Assembly (NCBI GenBank): GCA_013001055.1
Contig: JABDNH010000016.1
Location: 1 to 64,000 of the forward strand
Direction of reading: 5' to 3'
Origin: Sphingomonas sp.
Lineage (GTDB): Bacteria; Pseudomonadota; Alphaproteobacteria; Sphingomonadales; Sphingomonadaceae
DNA length: 64,000 nucleotides
A program made the translations under genes and the position numbers. The notes under the pieces were generated by a model. That model did not search any database. It saw nothing but the letters and a program-made list of their open reading frames with translations, and was not told where the DNA came from. Shown here piece after piece: positions 1 through 7,815 of this stretch (positions are counted from its first letter, which is position 1; each line of letters begins with the position of its first letter).

Positions 1-118
1 ACTTGAACAACGCGCTGAATGCGCTGTCAGGCATCCCGCTCAAGACCCAACTGGAACAGCGGGACTGGCGACGCCTGATGGCGGACCAGATCGACGAAGG
101 TATCGCCGTGCTGCGCGG
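1..118 (+). pseudogene. fragment resembling the C-terminal domain of 2-dehydropantoate 2-reductase (PanE-like)
   Basis: Read in the frame starting at base 3, this stretch encodes about 38 residues including NNALNALSGIPL and RDWRRLMADQIDEG. They resemble the helical C-terminal domain of ketopantoate reductases, which reduce 2-dehydropantoate to pantoate in CoA synthesis. The similarity stops abruptly near base 118. Beyond it the same frame is only the antisense of crtY, although it stays open to 227. The 5' end lies outside the window. So this is a gene cut at its 3' end that runs tail to tail into crtY. Either a deletion fused two convergent genes, or the sequence is an assembly chimera. The family call is by motif resemblance over a short segment. 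Confidence 0.45.
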
Positions 119-538
119 TTCGGTGAGCCCGCGCGCATCGAGCACGGCGGCCGCCTCAAGCTGCACGCCGCCTTCCATGCGTACGGTCGTCGGCGTGGCG
201 TGGATGACATTACCGGTGACGATCTGATCGGGATCGAGGCGGGCCTTCAATTCGCGGTCGAAGCGCTCGCTCGTCATGCTGTTGTAGGCGGCATCGAACG
301 TCCGCTTCATCGCGGGGAACCGCACCGCGTTGCAGACCCAGCGCTGGACGACGAAAGGATTGACCAGATGGCGGTCCTCGGGGGCGATGTCGCTGTCGAA
401 GAAGGACCAGACGTGATTGCCACCGAGCGTTTCGCCGCGATCGACCAGCGTCACCGAAAGATCGGGGCGGCGATGCTTCAGAGCCAGGGCGCACAGGCCA
501 CCGGCGAGGCCACCACCAAGGATGATCAGATTAGTCAC
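119..538 (-). CDS. crtY: lycopene beta-cyclase CrtY, N-terminal part only (3' end lost at a junction)
   Basis: The protein opens with a FAD/NAD-binding loop (LGGGLAGGLCALAL), continues with RPDLSVTLVD and has the cyclase signature GGNHVWSFFDSDI at about residues 40-52. That is diagnostic of bacterial CrtY, which closes the beta-ionone rings of lycopene in carotenoid synthesis. The start is a GTG at 538, with AGGGA placed 7 bases upstream. About 139 residues match, up to VLDARG. The family is normally about 380-400 residues and continues with a conserved GFQ/GWQ-F-G-Q segment, which is absent in every frame here. The frame stays open to the window edge but encodes unrelated sequence. The gene is divergent from the hydroxylase-family gene at 586. 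Function is unlikely if the junction is real. Confidence 0.75.
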
Positions 539-585
539 GGCAATATCCCTAGCGACGGGCGGCAGGCTCGCCTAGAGCTAGTCAC

Positions 586-1371
586 ATGTGGACTGCGATC
601 CTTCTTTCGGCGCTCGGCATGACCGTAATCATCACGCTGCGCTATTTCGCGGTCAGCGGCCTGTTCGCGGCGTGGACGGCGCGGCGTTTCCCGGGGCGGA
701 TGGCGGGGCAGAAGAAACAGGTCGCGATGGAATTGCGCTGGTCGCTTCTGTCGATGGCGATCTACGGGGTGCCGGCAGGCATCATCGCCTGGGGCTGGGC
801 TGAGCATGGCTGGACCAGGGTCTATTCCGAATGGGGCGACTATCCGCTGTGGTGGGCGCCCGTCAGTGTGCTGCTCTATCTCTTCATGCATGACACCTGG
901 TTTTACTGGACGCATCGGGCGATGCATTGGCCGCCGCTTTTCAAGCGCGTCCACGCCGTCCATCATGCCAGCCGACCGCCGACGGCCTGGGCGGCGATGA
1001 GCTTTCACCCGTGGGAGGCGCTCACCGGCGCGGTGGTGATCCCGGCACTAGTGTTCCTAATTCCCATCCATCTCAATATGTTGCTCGTAGTCCTCACCAT
1101 CATGACAATAATGGGCGTGACCAATCATATGGGATGGGAGCTCTTCCCAAAACGTCTCGTTCATGGTGTGTTGGGGCGGGGGTTGATAACAGCCAGCCAT
1201 CACGAACTGCATCATAGCAAGTATCGGTGTAACTATGGGCTCTATTTTCGGTTCTGGGACCATCTCTGCAAGACAGACGGCGGGCTTGGTACGTTCAAGT
1301 CGGCGCCCGCTCGTCGCGCTGGCCGCGCTGCCATTGTTGGCGATGGCAAACCCGAGCGCCGCGCCGTCTGA
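586..1371 (+). CDS. fatty acid hydroxylase / sterol desaturase superfamily membrane protein, possible carotenoid ring hydroxylase
   Basis: A 261-residue membrane protein with the eight-histidine di-iron signature of this superfamily: HDTWFYWTHRAMH (about residues 102-114), HAVHH (about 124-128) and HHELHH (about 205-210). Hydrophobic segments lie near residues 1-30, 50-70, 85-100 and 145-180. Such enzymes hydroxylate or desaturate lipids or carotenoids in the inner membrane. It does not look like classical CrtZ, which is shorter with a different motif layout. Its divergent placement, 47 bp from crtY, makes a carotenoid substrate plausible, for example a CrtG-like 2,2'-hydroxylase; that is inference. 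The last 30 or so residues are low-complexity and overlap the next gene. Confidence 0.75.
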   Translation: MWTAILLSALGMTVIITLRYFAVSGLFAAWTARRFPGRMAGQKKQVAMELRWSLLSMAIYGVPAGIIAWGWAEHGWTRVYSEWGDYPLWWAPVSVLLYLFMHDTWFYWTHRAMHWPPLFKRVHAVHHASRPPTAWAAMSFHPWEALTGAVVIPALVFLIPIHLNMLLVVLTIMTIMGVTNHMGWELFPKRLVHGVLGRGLITASHHELHHSKYRCNYGLYFRFWDHLCKTDGGLGTFKSAPARRAGRAAIVGDGKPERRAV

Positions 1372-1777
1372 CGGCGCCAGCGCGGCTGCATCGGGCGCCT
1401 CTGCCAGCGTCAGCCTGACCGTCACCGTCGAAAACCTTCGCAGCGGCAAGGGCATGCTCAGCATGTGCCTCACCGATGTCGAGCACGATTACATCAAATG
1501 CGAAGAACATGCTGGTTCGGTGCGGCGCGAGATCAAGGTGTCGGCCGGCCGCACGATCAAGATCGACAGGTTGGCGCCCGGCACCTATTACCTGATGGTC
1601 CTGCATGACGAAAACGCCAACGGGAAAATGGACACATTCCTTGGCGTGCCCAAGGAAGGCTTCGGCTTTTCGAACAATCCCGCTCTGCGCGCCGGTCCGC
1701 CGCGGGCCCACCACGTGCGCTTCTCAGTCACCGGCGGTGATAGCGAGCAACGCGTGAAGCTGCGCTACCTTCTTTAG
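1235..1777 (+). CDS. DUF2141 domain-containing secreted protein
   Basis: The mature part matches DUF2141: a beta-rich core with LTVTVENLRSGKGMLSMCL, then LAPGTYYLMVLHDENANGKMD and GFGFSNNP. The function of this family is unknown; members are exported and often lie near carotenoid genes in sphingomonads. A signal peptide is visible (RRPLVALAALPLLA...NPSAA). The ATG at 1235 gives 180 residues with a long n-region. A TTG at 1286 would start right before the signal peptide and is a reasonable alternative. Either start overlaps the end of the upstream hydroxylase gene (by about 137 or 86 bases), which suggests cotranscription. Confidence 0.75.
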   Translation: MGSIFGSGTISARQTAGLVRSSRRPLVALAALPLLAMANPSAAPSDGASAAASGASASVSLTVTVENLRSGKGMLSMCLTDVEHDYIKCEEHAGSVRREIKVSAGRTIKIDRLAPGTYYLMVLHDENANGKMDTFLGVPKEGFGFSNNPALRAGPPRAHHVRFSVTGGDSEQRVKLRYLL

Positions 1778-1817
1778 CTGCCTTTTCTTTAGCTGACCCT
1801 GTGCTAGGTCGTGTGTC

Positions 1818-2846
1818 ATGACGACGACGATCACCAACGGCAGCGACGAGATTGCCAACGAAGTTTCAAATGAAGTGGCGGTCGCCGCGCCTTCGCGGGT
1901 CGAGTCCGCTGCACAAAGCGCGGGAGAGCAAGCAGAGCGGATCGTAGAAGGTGCCGTTGAAGGCACCGTGGACACCACGGTGCAGCTTTTTGCGGGTCTC
2001 GAGGACGTCGCGCTGGCGATCGGCAATTTCCGCGTGTCGGTGCTCGATCTTGGTACCTGGCTGGTCGTCGGCATCTCGCTATTCGTCCTTGCAAGGGTGG
2101 CACTATGGGGCGTCAAACGCCTGATCCGCCGTGCCAATCGGTTCGATGCGACGCAGGGCCTGCTGGCCGAGAAGATCGCGACGATCATCATCATCGCAGT
2201 CGTCGTCCTGATCGGTATCGACATGACCGGGTTCGACCTTACGAGCCTGGCTTTCTTTTCGGGCGCGGTCGGCCTCGCAGTCGGTTTCGGGCTGCAAAAG
2301 ACCTTCGGTAATTTCATCGCGGGTCTGATCCTGCTGATGGACCGGTCGGTAAAGCCAGGCGACGTCATCGTCGTGAACGATTATTTCGGCGCGATCAGCA
2401 AGATCGGAACGCGCGCGGTCAGCATGATCACGCGCGACGGCAAGGAGTTCCTTATCCCGAACGAGTTGCTGATGACCGAGACAGTGGAAAACTGGTCATA
2501 CAGCTCCAAGAACGTGCGCGTGCAGATACCGGTCGGAGTGAGCTATTCGAGCGACCTTAACCGCGTTGAGGAGATCCTCATCGAGTGTACTGCAGCCTGC
2601 ACCCGGGTCCTGAAAAACCCCAAGCCCAATGTCTGGCTGAAGGAATTCGGCGACAATAGCGTCAATTTCGAAATCCAGGCCTGGATCCGCGACCCCGAGG
2701 CAGGCGTCGGAAATGTGCGCAGCGAAGTGCTCAAGGCGGTGTGGTGGGCCTTCAAGGACGAAGGCATCGAAATTCCGTTCCCGCAGCGAGATGTGTACAT
2801 CAAGCAGTTTCCCGGCAAGGGCGAGGACGCAGGCGCAGAAAGCTAG
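1818..2846 (+). CDS. MscS-family mechanosensitive ion channel
   Basis: A 342-residue inner-membrane channel that would open under membrane tension to release solutes during hypo-osmotic shock. Transmembrane helices are predicted near residues 78-98, 118-138 and 145-172. The pore helix is the glycine/alanine-rich GAVGLAVGFGLQKTFGNF, followed by the beta domain (MDRSVKPGDVIVV, IPNELLMTE) and the C-terminal alpha/beta domain. The first 65 residues are alanine- and glutamate-rich and probably form an extended periplasmic helix. It is 40 bp behind the DUF2141 gene and three bases from the convergent complex I gene. Confidence 0.92.
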   Translation: MTTTITNGSDEIANEVSNEVAVAAPSRVESAAQSAGEQAERIVEGAVEGTVDTTVQLFAGLEDVALAIGNFRVSVLDLGTWLVVGISLFVLARVALWGVKRLIRRANRFDATQGLLAEKIATIIIIAVVVLIGIDMTGFDLTSLAFFSGAVGLAVGFGLQKTFGNFIAGLILLMDRSVKPGDVIVVNDYFGAISKIGTRAVSMITRDGKEFLIPNELLMTETVENWSYSSKNVRVQIPVGVSYSSDLNRVEEILIECTAACTRVLKNPKPNVWLKEFGDNSVNFEIQAWIRDPEAGVGNVRSEVLKAVWWAFKDEGIEIPFPQRDVYIKQFPGKGEDAGAES

Positions 2847-2849
2847 CGC

Positions 2850-3140
2850 CTATTTGAAATTGTCGGCGTAGGCCTGGATCTTGAGGCTGTTGGGCGGGCT
2901 TTTCACGACGTGGGCATCGATGCCCTTTCGTTGACAATAAGCGAGCGCCTCGTCGAGCGTCTCGAACGTGAGGCGGATCTGGGTGTCCGTGTCGCCGCTC
3001 CCGGCCCAGCCGGTCAACGGGTCAGGCCGCATCTTTTCATTGCGTTCGAACATCAGCAGCCAACGGCCGGCCTGCGCCTTGCCCGACTGGGTGGTCTTGC
3101 GCTGTTCCTCGATGATGCGTGCAGTCTTCATGGCCGCCAT
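2850..3140 (-). CDS. NADH dehydrogenase (complex I) accessory subunit, NDUFS4-like (ETC complex I subunit family)
   Basis: A 96-residue protein with the family core: MKTARIIEEQRKTTQSGKAQ, WLLMFE, DPLTGWAGSGDT and the segment LTFETLDEALAYCQRKG. Homologues are accessory subunits that stabilise the NADH-oxidising arm of alphaproteobacterial and mitochondrial complex I. The open frame extends to 3215, but that reads back into the end of hrpB, so I place the start at the ATG at 3140; the ATG at 3131 is also possible. The gene lies 22 bp behind hrpB on the same strand. Confidence 0.88.
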   Translation of the reverse strand: MAAMKTARIIEEQRKTTQSGKAQAGRWLLMFERNEKMRPDPLTGWAGSGDTDTQIRLTFETLDEALAYCQRKGIDAHVVKSPPNSLKIQAYADNFK

Positions 3141-3162
3141 TTGACGCGCTAACGGCCCAGAA

Positions 3163-5556
3163 TCAAGACATGTTGCGCTTGGTCTTGAGTGTCGGTGCGG
3201 CGTTTGCGGGGTCATCGGGCCAGTAATGCTTGGGGTAGCGCCCGCGCATTTCCTTGGCGACCTCGACCCACGACCCTTGCCAGAATGCAGGCAGATCGCG
3301 GGTCGCCTGGATCGGGCGATGCGCGGGACTGGTGAGCTTGATGAGAAGCGGCGTGTTGCCGATCATCGGGTGCCGGGTCAATCCGTACAAGGCTTGTGCG
3401 CGCACCTCGACTGATGGAGCATCGTCGCCGATATAGTCGATCGGATGCGTTGAACCCGCGGGGCTGGTATATGATCGCGGCGCCTTTTCCTCGAGCGCCT
3501 GCTGCGTATCCCAACCGGCCATGGCGAGCGCCGCCTCCGCGACCTTTGCGGGGGCAAGATCGAGATTCCGTTTTCCGACGAGCAATGGGGCGAGCCATTG
3601 GTTCGCGGTGGCGGCTAGCGTTTGCGGCGCGAGGGCATCGATCCCGGCAAAACGGGCGCGGCCGAGGAATTCCTTGGGGAGCAGCGCGGCGATATCCGCT
3701 TTTTCCAGCAACAGCGCCGCGATGGCGTCTTCGTCTGGCGCTGGATCGGACCCGCTGGCAAGCTTGATGGCCCCCATCCGTTTCTCGACCAGCGCTTCGA
3801 CGCGTCCCGCTTTCCACTTGAGAACGGGTGTCTTTTGAATGCGATAATGGAGGGCCCGCTCTACCTCTTCGCCAAGGAGCGGCACCGCGGCTGTAATGCG
3901 GGCTTCCTTCGCTTTGCCGGTCGCATCGGCGATGAAAAGCCACTCGCTGCGCGCAAGCGGCGAGGCGGGGTCGAGCACGAAGCCACGTCCGCCCGCTGAA
4001 ACCCATCGCTCCCCGTTGCCATCGCGCGGTCTGGCGACATTGTCAGGATGGGCGAGCGCCAGCGCCATGGCGGCAGCGTAGGGGCGCTCGTCGGCGTCGG
4101 GTATCATTCGCTGTGCTCTTTCTGCCCAGCCGCGCGCGAGCTGGCGAGCGGCGTTGGCGCGCTTGCCACGATCGCCGCGCCACCGGCTGAGGCGCTGGAG
4201 GAGATCCTCGCCGGAGCCGCCAAGCCCGCGTTCCTGAACGAGCAGGACGAGTTCGGCAACAGCGCGGCTTTGGCCGATTTGCGCACCGTAGAGTATCGCA
4301 GCGGCGTGGATCGGCGCCATCGGAAGCCCGGCCACCTGGCGGCCGAAAGACGTTATGCGGCCATCTTTGCCGATCGCGCCCAGATCGCGCAGCTGATGGT
4401 GAGCGATATCGAGCGAGGCCGCAGGCGGCGAATCGATCCACTGGAGCGCGTCGGCTTCAGCGCCCCATATTTGCAGCGTCAGCAGCAACGGGGCGAGGTC
4501 GGCGCTCGCGATCTCGGGGGGGTCGTGGGCGGGTAGCGCGCTGGTGGCGGCCTCTTCCCACAAGCGGATCGCGACGCCTGGAGCCTGCCGCGCGGCGCGC
4601 CCGGCGCGCTGGGTGGCGGCGGCCTGGCTGGCGCGCTCGGTAACGAGCCTCGTAAAACCTGCGACTGCATCGTGGCGCGGGCGGCGGGCGAGGCCGCTAT
4701 CGACGACGATGCGCACGTCGTCGAGCGTGACGCTGGTCTCGGCAATCGCACTGGCCAGAACCAGCTTGCGTTTACCCGCCGGCGGCGGCGCGAGTGCGGC
4801 GCGCTGCGCTGCCGGATCGATCCGCCCGTGGAGGCGGTGAAGCATCACATTGTCGGGCACCTCGCCGAGCGCCTCGGCGGTCCGCTCGATCTCGGCGACT
4901 CCGGGCAGAAAAGCGAGCAGCGACCCCTTGTGATTTTTCAAGGCGCGGCGACAGGCGGCGGCAATTTGCGGCTCGATGCGCTGCGCAACGTCGCGGCCTT
5001 CGTATATGACGGTCAGCGGATAGCTTTCACCCGTGCTCTCGATGATCGGCGGATCGCCGAGGAGCGCGGCGAAGCCCTGGCTGTCGAGCGTTGCCGACAT
5101 TGCCAGTACACGAAGGTCATCGCGTAGGCCGTCGGCGGCATCGAGCGTGAGCGCGAGCGCGACGTCATTGTCGAGGCTGCGTTCGTGTACCTCATCGAAC
5201 AGCACCGCGCTGACGCCCGAAAGTTCGGGGTCCGCCTGCAGGCGCGCCAGGTACACGCCATGCGTCATGACCGTGATGCGTTTGCCGGATTTGCTGTCGA
5301 GACGTGTTGCGTAGCCGATGGTCTGCCCCGGTCTTTCGCCGCGTTCTTTGGCCATGAACTCGGCTGCGGCACGCGCGGCAAGACGGCGTGGGACGAGCAG
5401 CAGGACTTCGCCCTTGCACCAGGGCTCGTCCAGCAATGCTGGTGCCACCCTTGTCGTCTTCCCCGCGCCGGGCGGCGCGATCAGCAATGCGCGTGTGCCG
5501 CCGCGCAGCGCATCGGCCAGGTCGGGCAGGACATCGTCGATGGGATGGCGCGGCAT
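3163..5556 (-). CDS. hrpB: ATP-dependent helicase HrpB
   Basis: A 797-residue DEAH-type RNA helicase of the HrpB family. Walker A is APPGAGKT (residues 27-34), Walker B is DEVH (121-124), motif III is SAT (154-156), and the helicase C region has SAIAETSVTLDDVRIVVDSG and QRAGRAAR. The HA2-like and HrpB-specific C-terminal domains follow (GKRNLDLAPAKVAEA, HPIDYIGDDAPSVEVRAQALYG). Length agrees with the family (about 800-850). Its cellular RNA target is not well defined. It is 22 bp upstream of the complex I accessory gene and about 20 bp downstream of the CapA gene, so one transcript is possible. Confidence 0.95.
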   Translation of the reverse strand: MPRHPIDDVLPDLADALRGGTRALLIAPPGAGKTTRVAPALLDEPWCKGEVLLLVPRRLAARAAAEFMAKERGERPGQTIGYATRLDSKSGKRITVMTHGVYLARLQADPELSGVSAVLFDEVHERSLDNDVALALTLDAADGLRDDLRVLAMSATLDSQGFAALLGDPPIIESTGESYPLTVIYEGRDVAQRIEPQIAAACRRALKNHKGSLLAFLPGVAEIERTAEALGEVPDNVMLHRLHGRIDPAAQRAALAPPPAGKRKLVLASAIAETSVTLDDVRIVVDSGLARRPRHDAVAGFTRLVTERASQAAATQRAGRAARQAPGVAIRLWEEAATSALPAHDPPEIASADLAPLLLTLQIWGAEADALQWIDSPPAASLDIAHHQLRDLGAIGKDGRITSFGRQVAGLPMAPIHAAAILYGAQIGQSRAVAELVLLVQERGLGGSGEDLLQRLSRWRGDRGKRANAARQLARGWAERAQRMIPDADERPYAAAMALALAHPDNVARPRDGNGERWVSAGGRGFVLDPASPLARSEWLFIADATGKAKEARITAAVPLLGEEVERALHYRIQKTPVLKWKAGRVEALVEKRMGAIKLASGSDPAPDEDAIAALLLEKADIAALLPKEFLGRARFAGIDALAPQTLAATANQWLAPLLVGKRNLDLAPAKVAEAALAMAGWDTQQALEEKAPRSYTSPAGSTHPIDYIGDDAPSVEVRAQALYGLTRHPMIGNTPLLIKLTSPAHRPIQATRDLPAFWQGSWVEVAKEMRGRYPKHYWPDDPANAAPTLKTKRNMS

Positions 5557-5576
5557 TTGAAGCCCGCTTTATCGGC

Positions 5577-6722
5577 CTACCACCAGTTCGTCCATGATAG
5601 CGGGGTCAGCTCGATTGCCGTGCGGCCATCCTCATCCTTTACCAACACGGCATCAAAGCTTGTCGATTTCTTGCGGTAGCGCACAGTGCGCATCAGTGCT
5701 GCAGCTTCGTCCGCCGTCGCGGGCCGCGGTTTGAAACCCGTTTTCAGATTGTCCGACAGGAATGGGTGGAGGCGAACCCCGGGTTCGCTGCCTGCTTCGA
5801 CGCCGAAACTCAATTCCGCCACCAGTCCGAATGGCTGGGCGCGCTCATAGTCGGCAAAGCGCCCGCGCGAATTGAAGTAGAGGTTGCCTATGCCGTAGAG
5901 AATCCAGCGATCCTTGTAGCGAGCGATTTCCTGCGTTCCGTGGCTGTGGTGGCCGATCACCATGTCGGCTCCCGCATCGATCAACGCCTTGCCGAGGGCT
6001 TCCTGCTCCTCCGAAACCCAAGCGTAATTGCTGCCCCAATGAGGGTAGGCGATGATGAAAGCATCGTCATGCTCGCGCCGCAATTGCGCTACCTGTCTTG
6101 AGAAGTTTTGGACGTCGAGCGGTGCGGCGCCAGGCTGTGCTGTGTCCGCGTAAAAGGGCCAATTCTTGCGGTAATTGTCGCGTTCCTGGAACATCGCGAA
6201 GACGGCCAGCGTCATCGTACCGCCGCCGGGGCGGGGCACTTGGCGGATCAGCGGCGCGGCTGCCTCATCAAGGGTGCGACCCATGCCGAAACTGTCGATC
6301 CCGTTTGGTGCCAGCACGTCCAGACTGTTCTCCAGCCCCGCGGCGCCCTGGTCCATGCTGTGATTATTGGCCAGCCCCAACGCATCGATACCCGCCGCCT
6401 TCAACGCCGGGATGGCCTTGGCCGGATCGGTGAAATGGATATAGTCCTTGTTCCGCAGCCGGTCGGGAGTCCGCTCACTCATCGGCGTTTCGAAATTGAC
6501 GATGCTGTAGTCGGCGCGGCGCAAAAGCGGGCGCAGATGCTCCAAACCCGTAGTGTAGCGATCCTTATCGCCAAGATCTTCCGACCCGACATAATTTTCG
6601 CCGAAATGCGTGTCCCCACCGATGGCAACAAGGGTGCCCTCGGAGAAATTTTCTTGCGGCGACCCGCATGCCGACAGCCAGGCAGACAGGACCAGCATCC
6701 ATGAAATGCGCTTGTTCATCAC
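5577..6722 (-). CDS. CapA family lipoprotein (PGA_cap metallophosphatase-like fold)
   Basis: A 381-residue protein with a lipoprotein signal peptide ending in the lipobox LSAC (C19). The mature part has the PGA_cap fold motifs: GGDTHFGENY, FETPMSE, ALGLANNHSMDQG, YPHWGSNYAW and DMVIGHHSHGTQEIARYKDRWILYG. The clustered Asp, Asn and His residues match the metal-binding calcineurin-like core of CapA proteins. The family is linked to poly-gamma-glutamate capsule synthesis, but many members, this one included, lie away from capsule genes, so the substrate is unknown. I infer envelope anchoring. Start codons at 6722 and 6719 (two Met in a row) cannot be told apart. Confidence 0.85.
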   Translation of the reverse strand: MMNKRISWMLVLSAWLSACGSPQENFSEGTLVAIGGDTHFGENYVGSEDLGDKDRYTTGLEHLRPLLRRADYSIVNFETPMSERTPDRLRNKDYIHFTDPAKAIPALKAAGIDALGLANNHSMDQGAAGLENSLDVLAPNGIDSFGMGRTLDEAAAPLIRQVPRPGGGTMTLAVFAMFQERDNYRKNWPFYADTAQPGAAPLDVQNFSRQVAQLRREHDDAFIIAYPHWGSNYAWVSEEQEALGKALIDAGADMVIGHHSHGTQEIARYKDRWILYGIGNLYFNSRGRFADYERAQPFGLVAELSFGVEAGSEPGVRLHPFLSDNLKTGFKPRPATADEAAALMRTVRYRKKSTSFDAVLVKDEDGRTAIELTPLSWTNWW

Positions 6723-6797
6723 CCGCGCTGGATAAAGACACTGTCCGTGTTGTGCCAGCCCAGCTTGGCCGATGCCCCGTATTGGGGCTAGGCACGT

Positions 6798-7805
6798 CTA
6801 ATAAGCGCGCGCCACGGCGAATTGCGCGGCTTCTGCCATCGCTTTTCGTGCGCTGGTGTCTGGGAAAACACTGAGCGCGTCGATAGCGCGGCGGGCATAA
6901 GCGCGTGCCGCCTCCACGGTGTCGCTGAGCGCGTCGGTACGGCGCATCAGCGTGACCGCATGGGCCAGATCAGCGTCGCTGCTGCGGTCGCCCTGCATTG
7001 CCGATTTCCAGAAGGTCTTGTCCTCGTCCGAACCACGTGCGTACGCGAGGATGACGGGCAACGTCATCTTGCCGTCGCGAAAATCATCGCCAAGATCCTT
7101 GCCCATCGTCGCTTCGTCCGAAGTGTAATCGATCGCGTCATCGACCAGCTGGAAGGCGACGCCAAGGTTGCGACCATAGGATTCCAGCGCCATTTCCTGT
7201 TCCTCGCTGGCTTCGGCGACGACAGGTGCAACGCGGCAGGCAGCGGCAAACAGCGCGGCCGTCTTGGCGCCGATGATGGTAAGATATTCCTCTTCCGAAG
7301 TTTCGATCTGGCGCTGTGCGGTCAGTTGGTCAACCTCACCTTCAGCGATAACCGCGCTGGCGTGGCTGAGGATTTTCAACACTTTGAGGCTGCCGTCCTC
7401 GACCATCAGCTCGAAAGCCCGGCTGAACAGGAAATCTCCGACAAGGACGGTCGCCGGATTACCCCAGATGAGATTTGCAGCGCGTTTGCCGCGGCGCATT
7501 TCGCTGCCATCGACGACATCGTCGTGGAGCAAGGTTGCTGTATGAATGAATTCGACCGCGGCAGCGAGCTTGTGGTGGCGCGTGCCGGGATAATCGAGCA
7601 GCCGCGCGCTTGCGACCGTCAACATGGGGCGCAGGCGCTTGCCGCCGCCCGCGATCAGGTGGCCTGCCAGTTCGGGAATCATTGCCACATTCGACTGCAT
7701 GCGATCGAGGATGACGCTGTTGACGGCGTGCATGTCGTCGGCCGTCAGCGCCAGCATTGGCTGCAACGATGGCTCGGCGGGGTCGCGGATCGGAGTCACG
7801 TTCAT
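6798..7805 (-). CDS. ispB: all-trans polyprenyl diphosphate synthase (octaprenyl/decaprenyl type)
   Basis: A 335-residue trans-isoprenyl diphosphate synthase. The first aspartate-rich motif is DDVVD (residues 95-99), followed by MRRGK; the second is DDAID (222-226), followed by the GKDLGDDFRDGK segment. The GGKRLRP substrate-binding motif is at about residues 54-60. The product would be the long side chain of ubiquinone, which in sphingomonads is usually ten isoprene units; chain length cannot be read here. The gene is 75 bp upstream of capA and 10 bp downstream of the sensor kinase on the same strand. Confidence 0.93.
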   Translation of the reverse strand: MNVTPIRDPAEPSLQPMLALTADDMHAVNSVILDRMQSNVAMIPELAGHLIAGGGKRLRPMLTVASARLLDYPGTRHHKLAAAVEFIHTATLLHDDVVDGSEMRRGKRAANLIWGNPATVLVGDFLFSRAFELMVEDGSLKVLKILSHASAVIAEGEVDQLTAQRQIETSEEEYLTIIGAKTAALFAAACRVAPVVAEASEEQEMALESYGRNLGVAFQLVDDAIDYTSDEATMGKDLGDDFRDGKMTLPVILAYARGSDEDKTFWKSAMQGDRSSDADLAHAVTLMRRTDALSDTVEAARAYARRAIDALSVFPDTSARKAMAEAAQFAVARAY

Positions 7806-7815
7806 AGCCGGCTCT

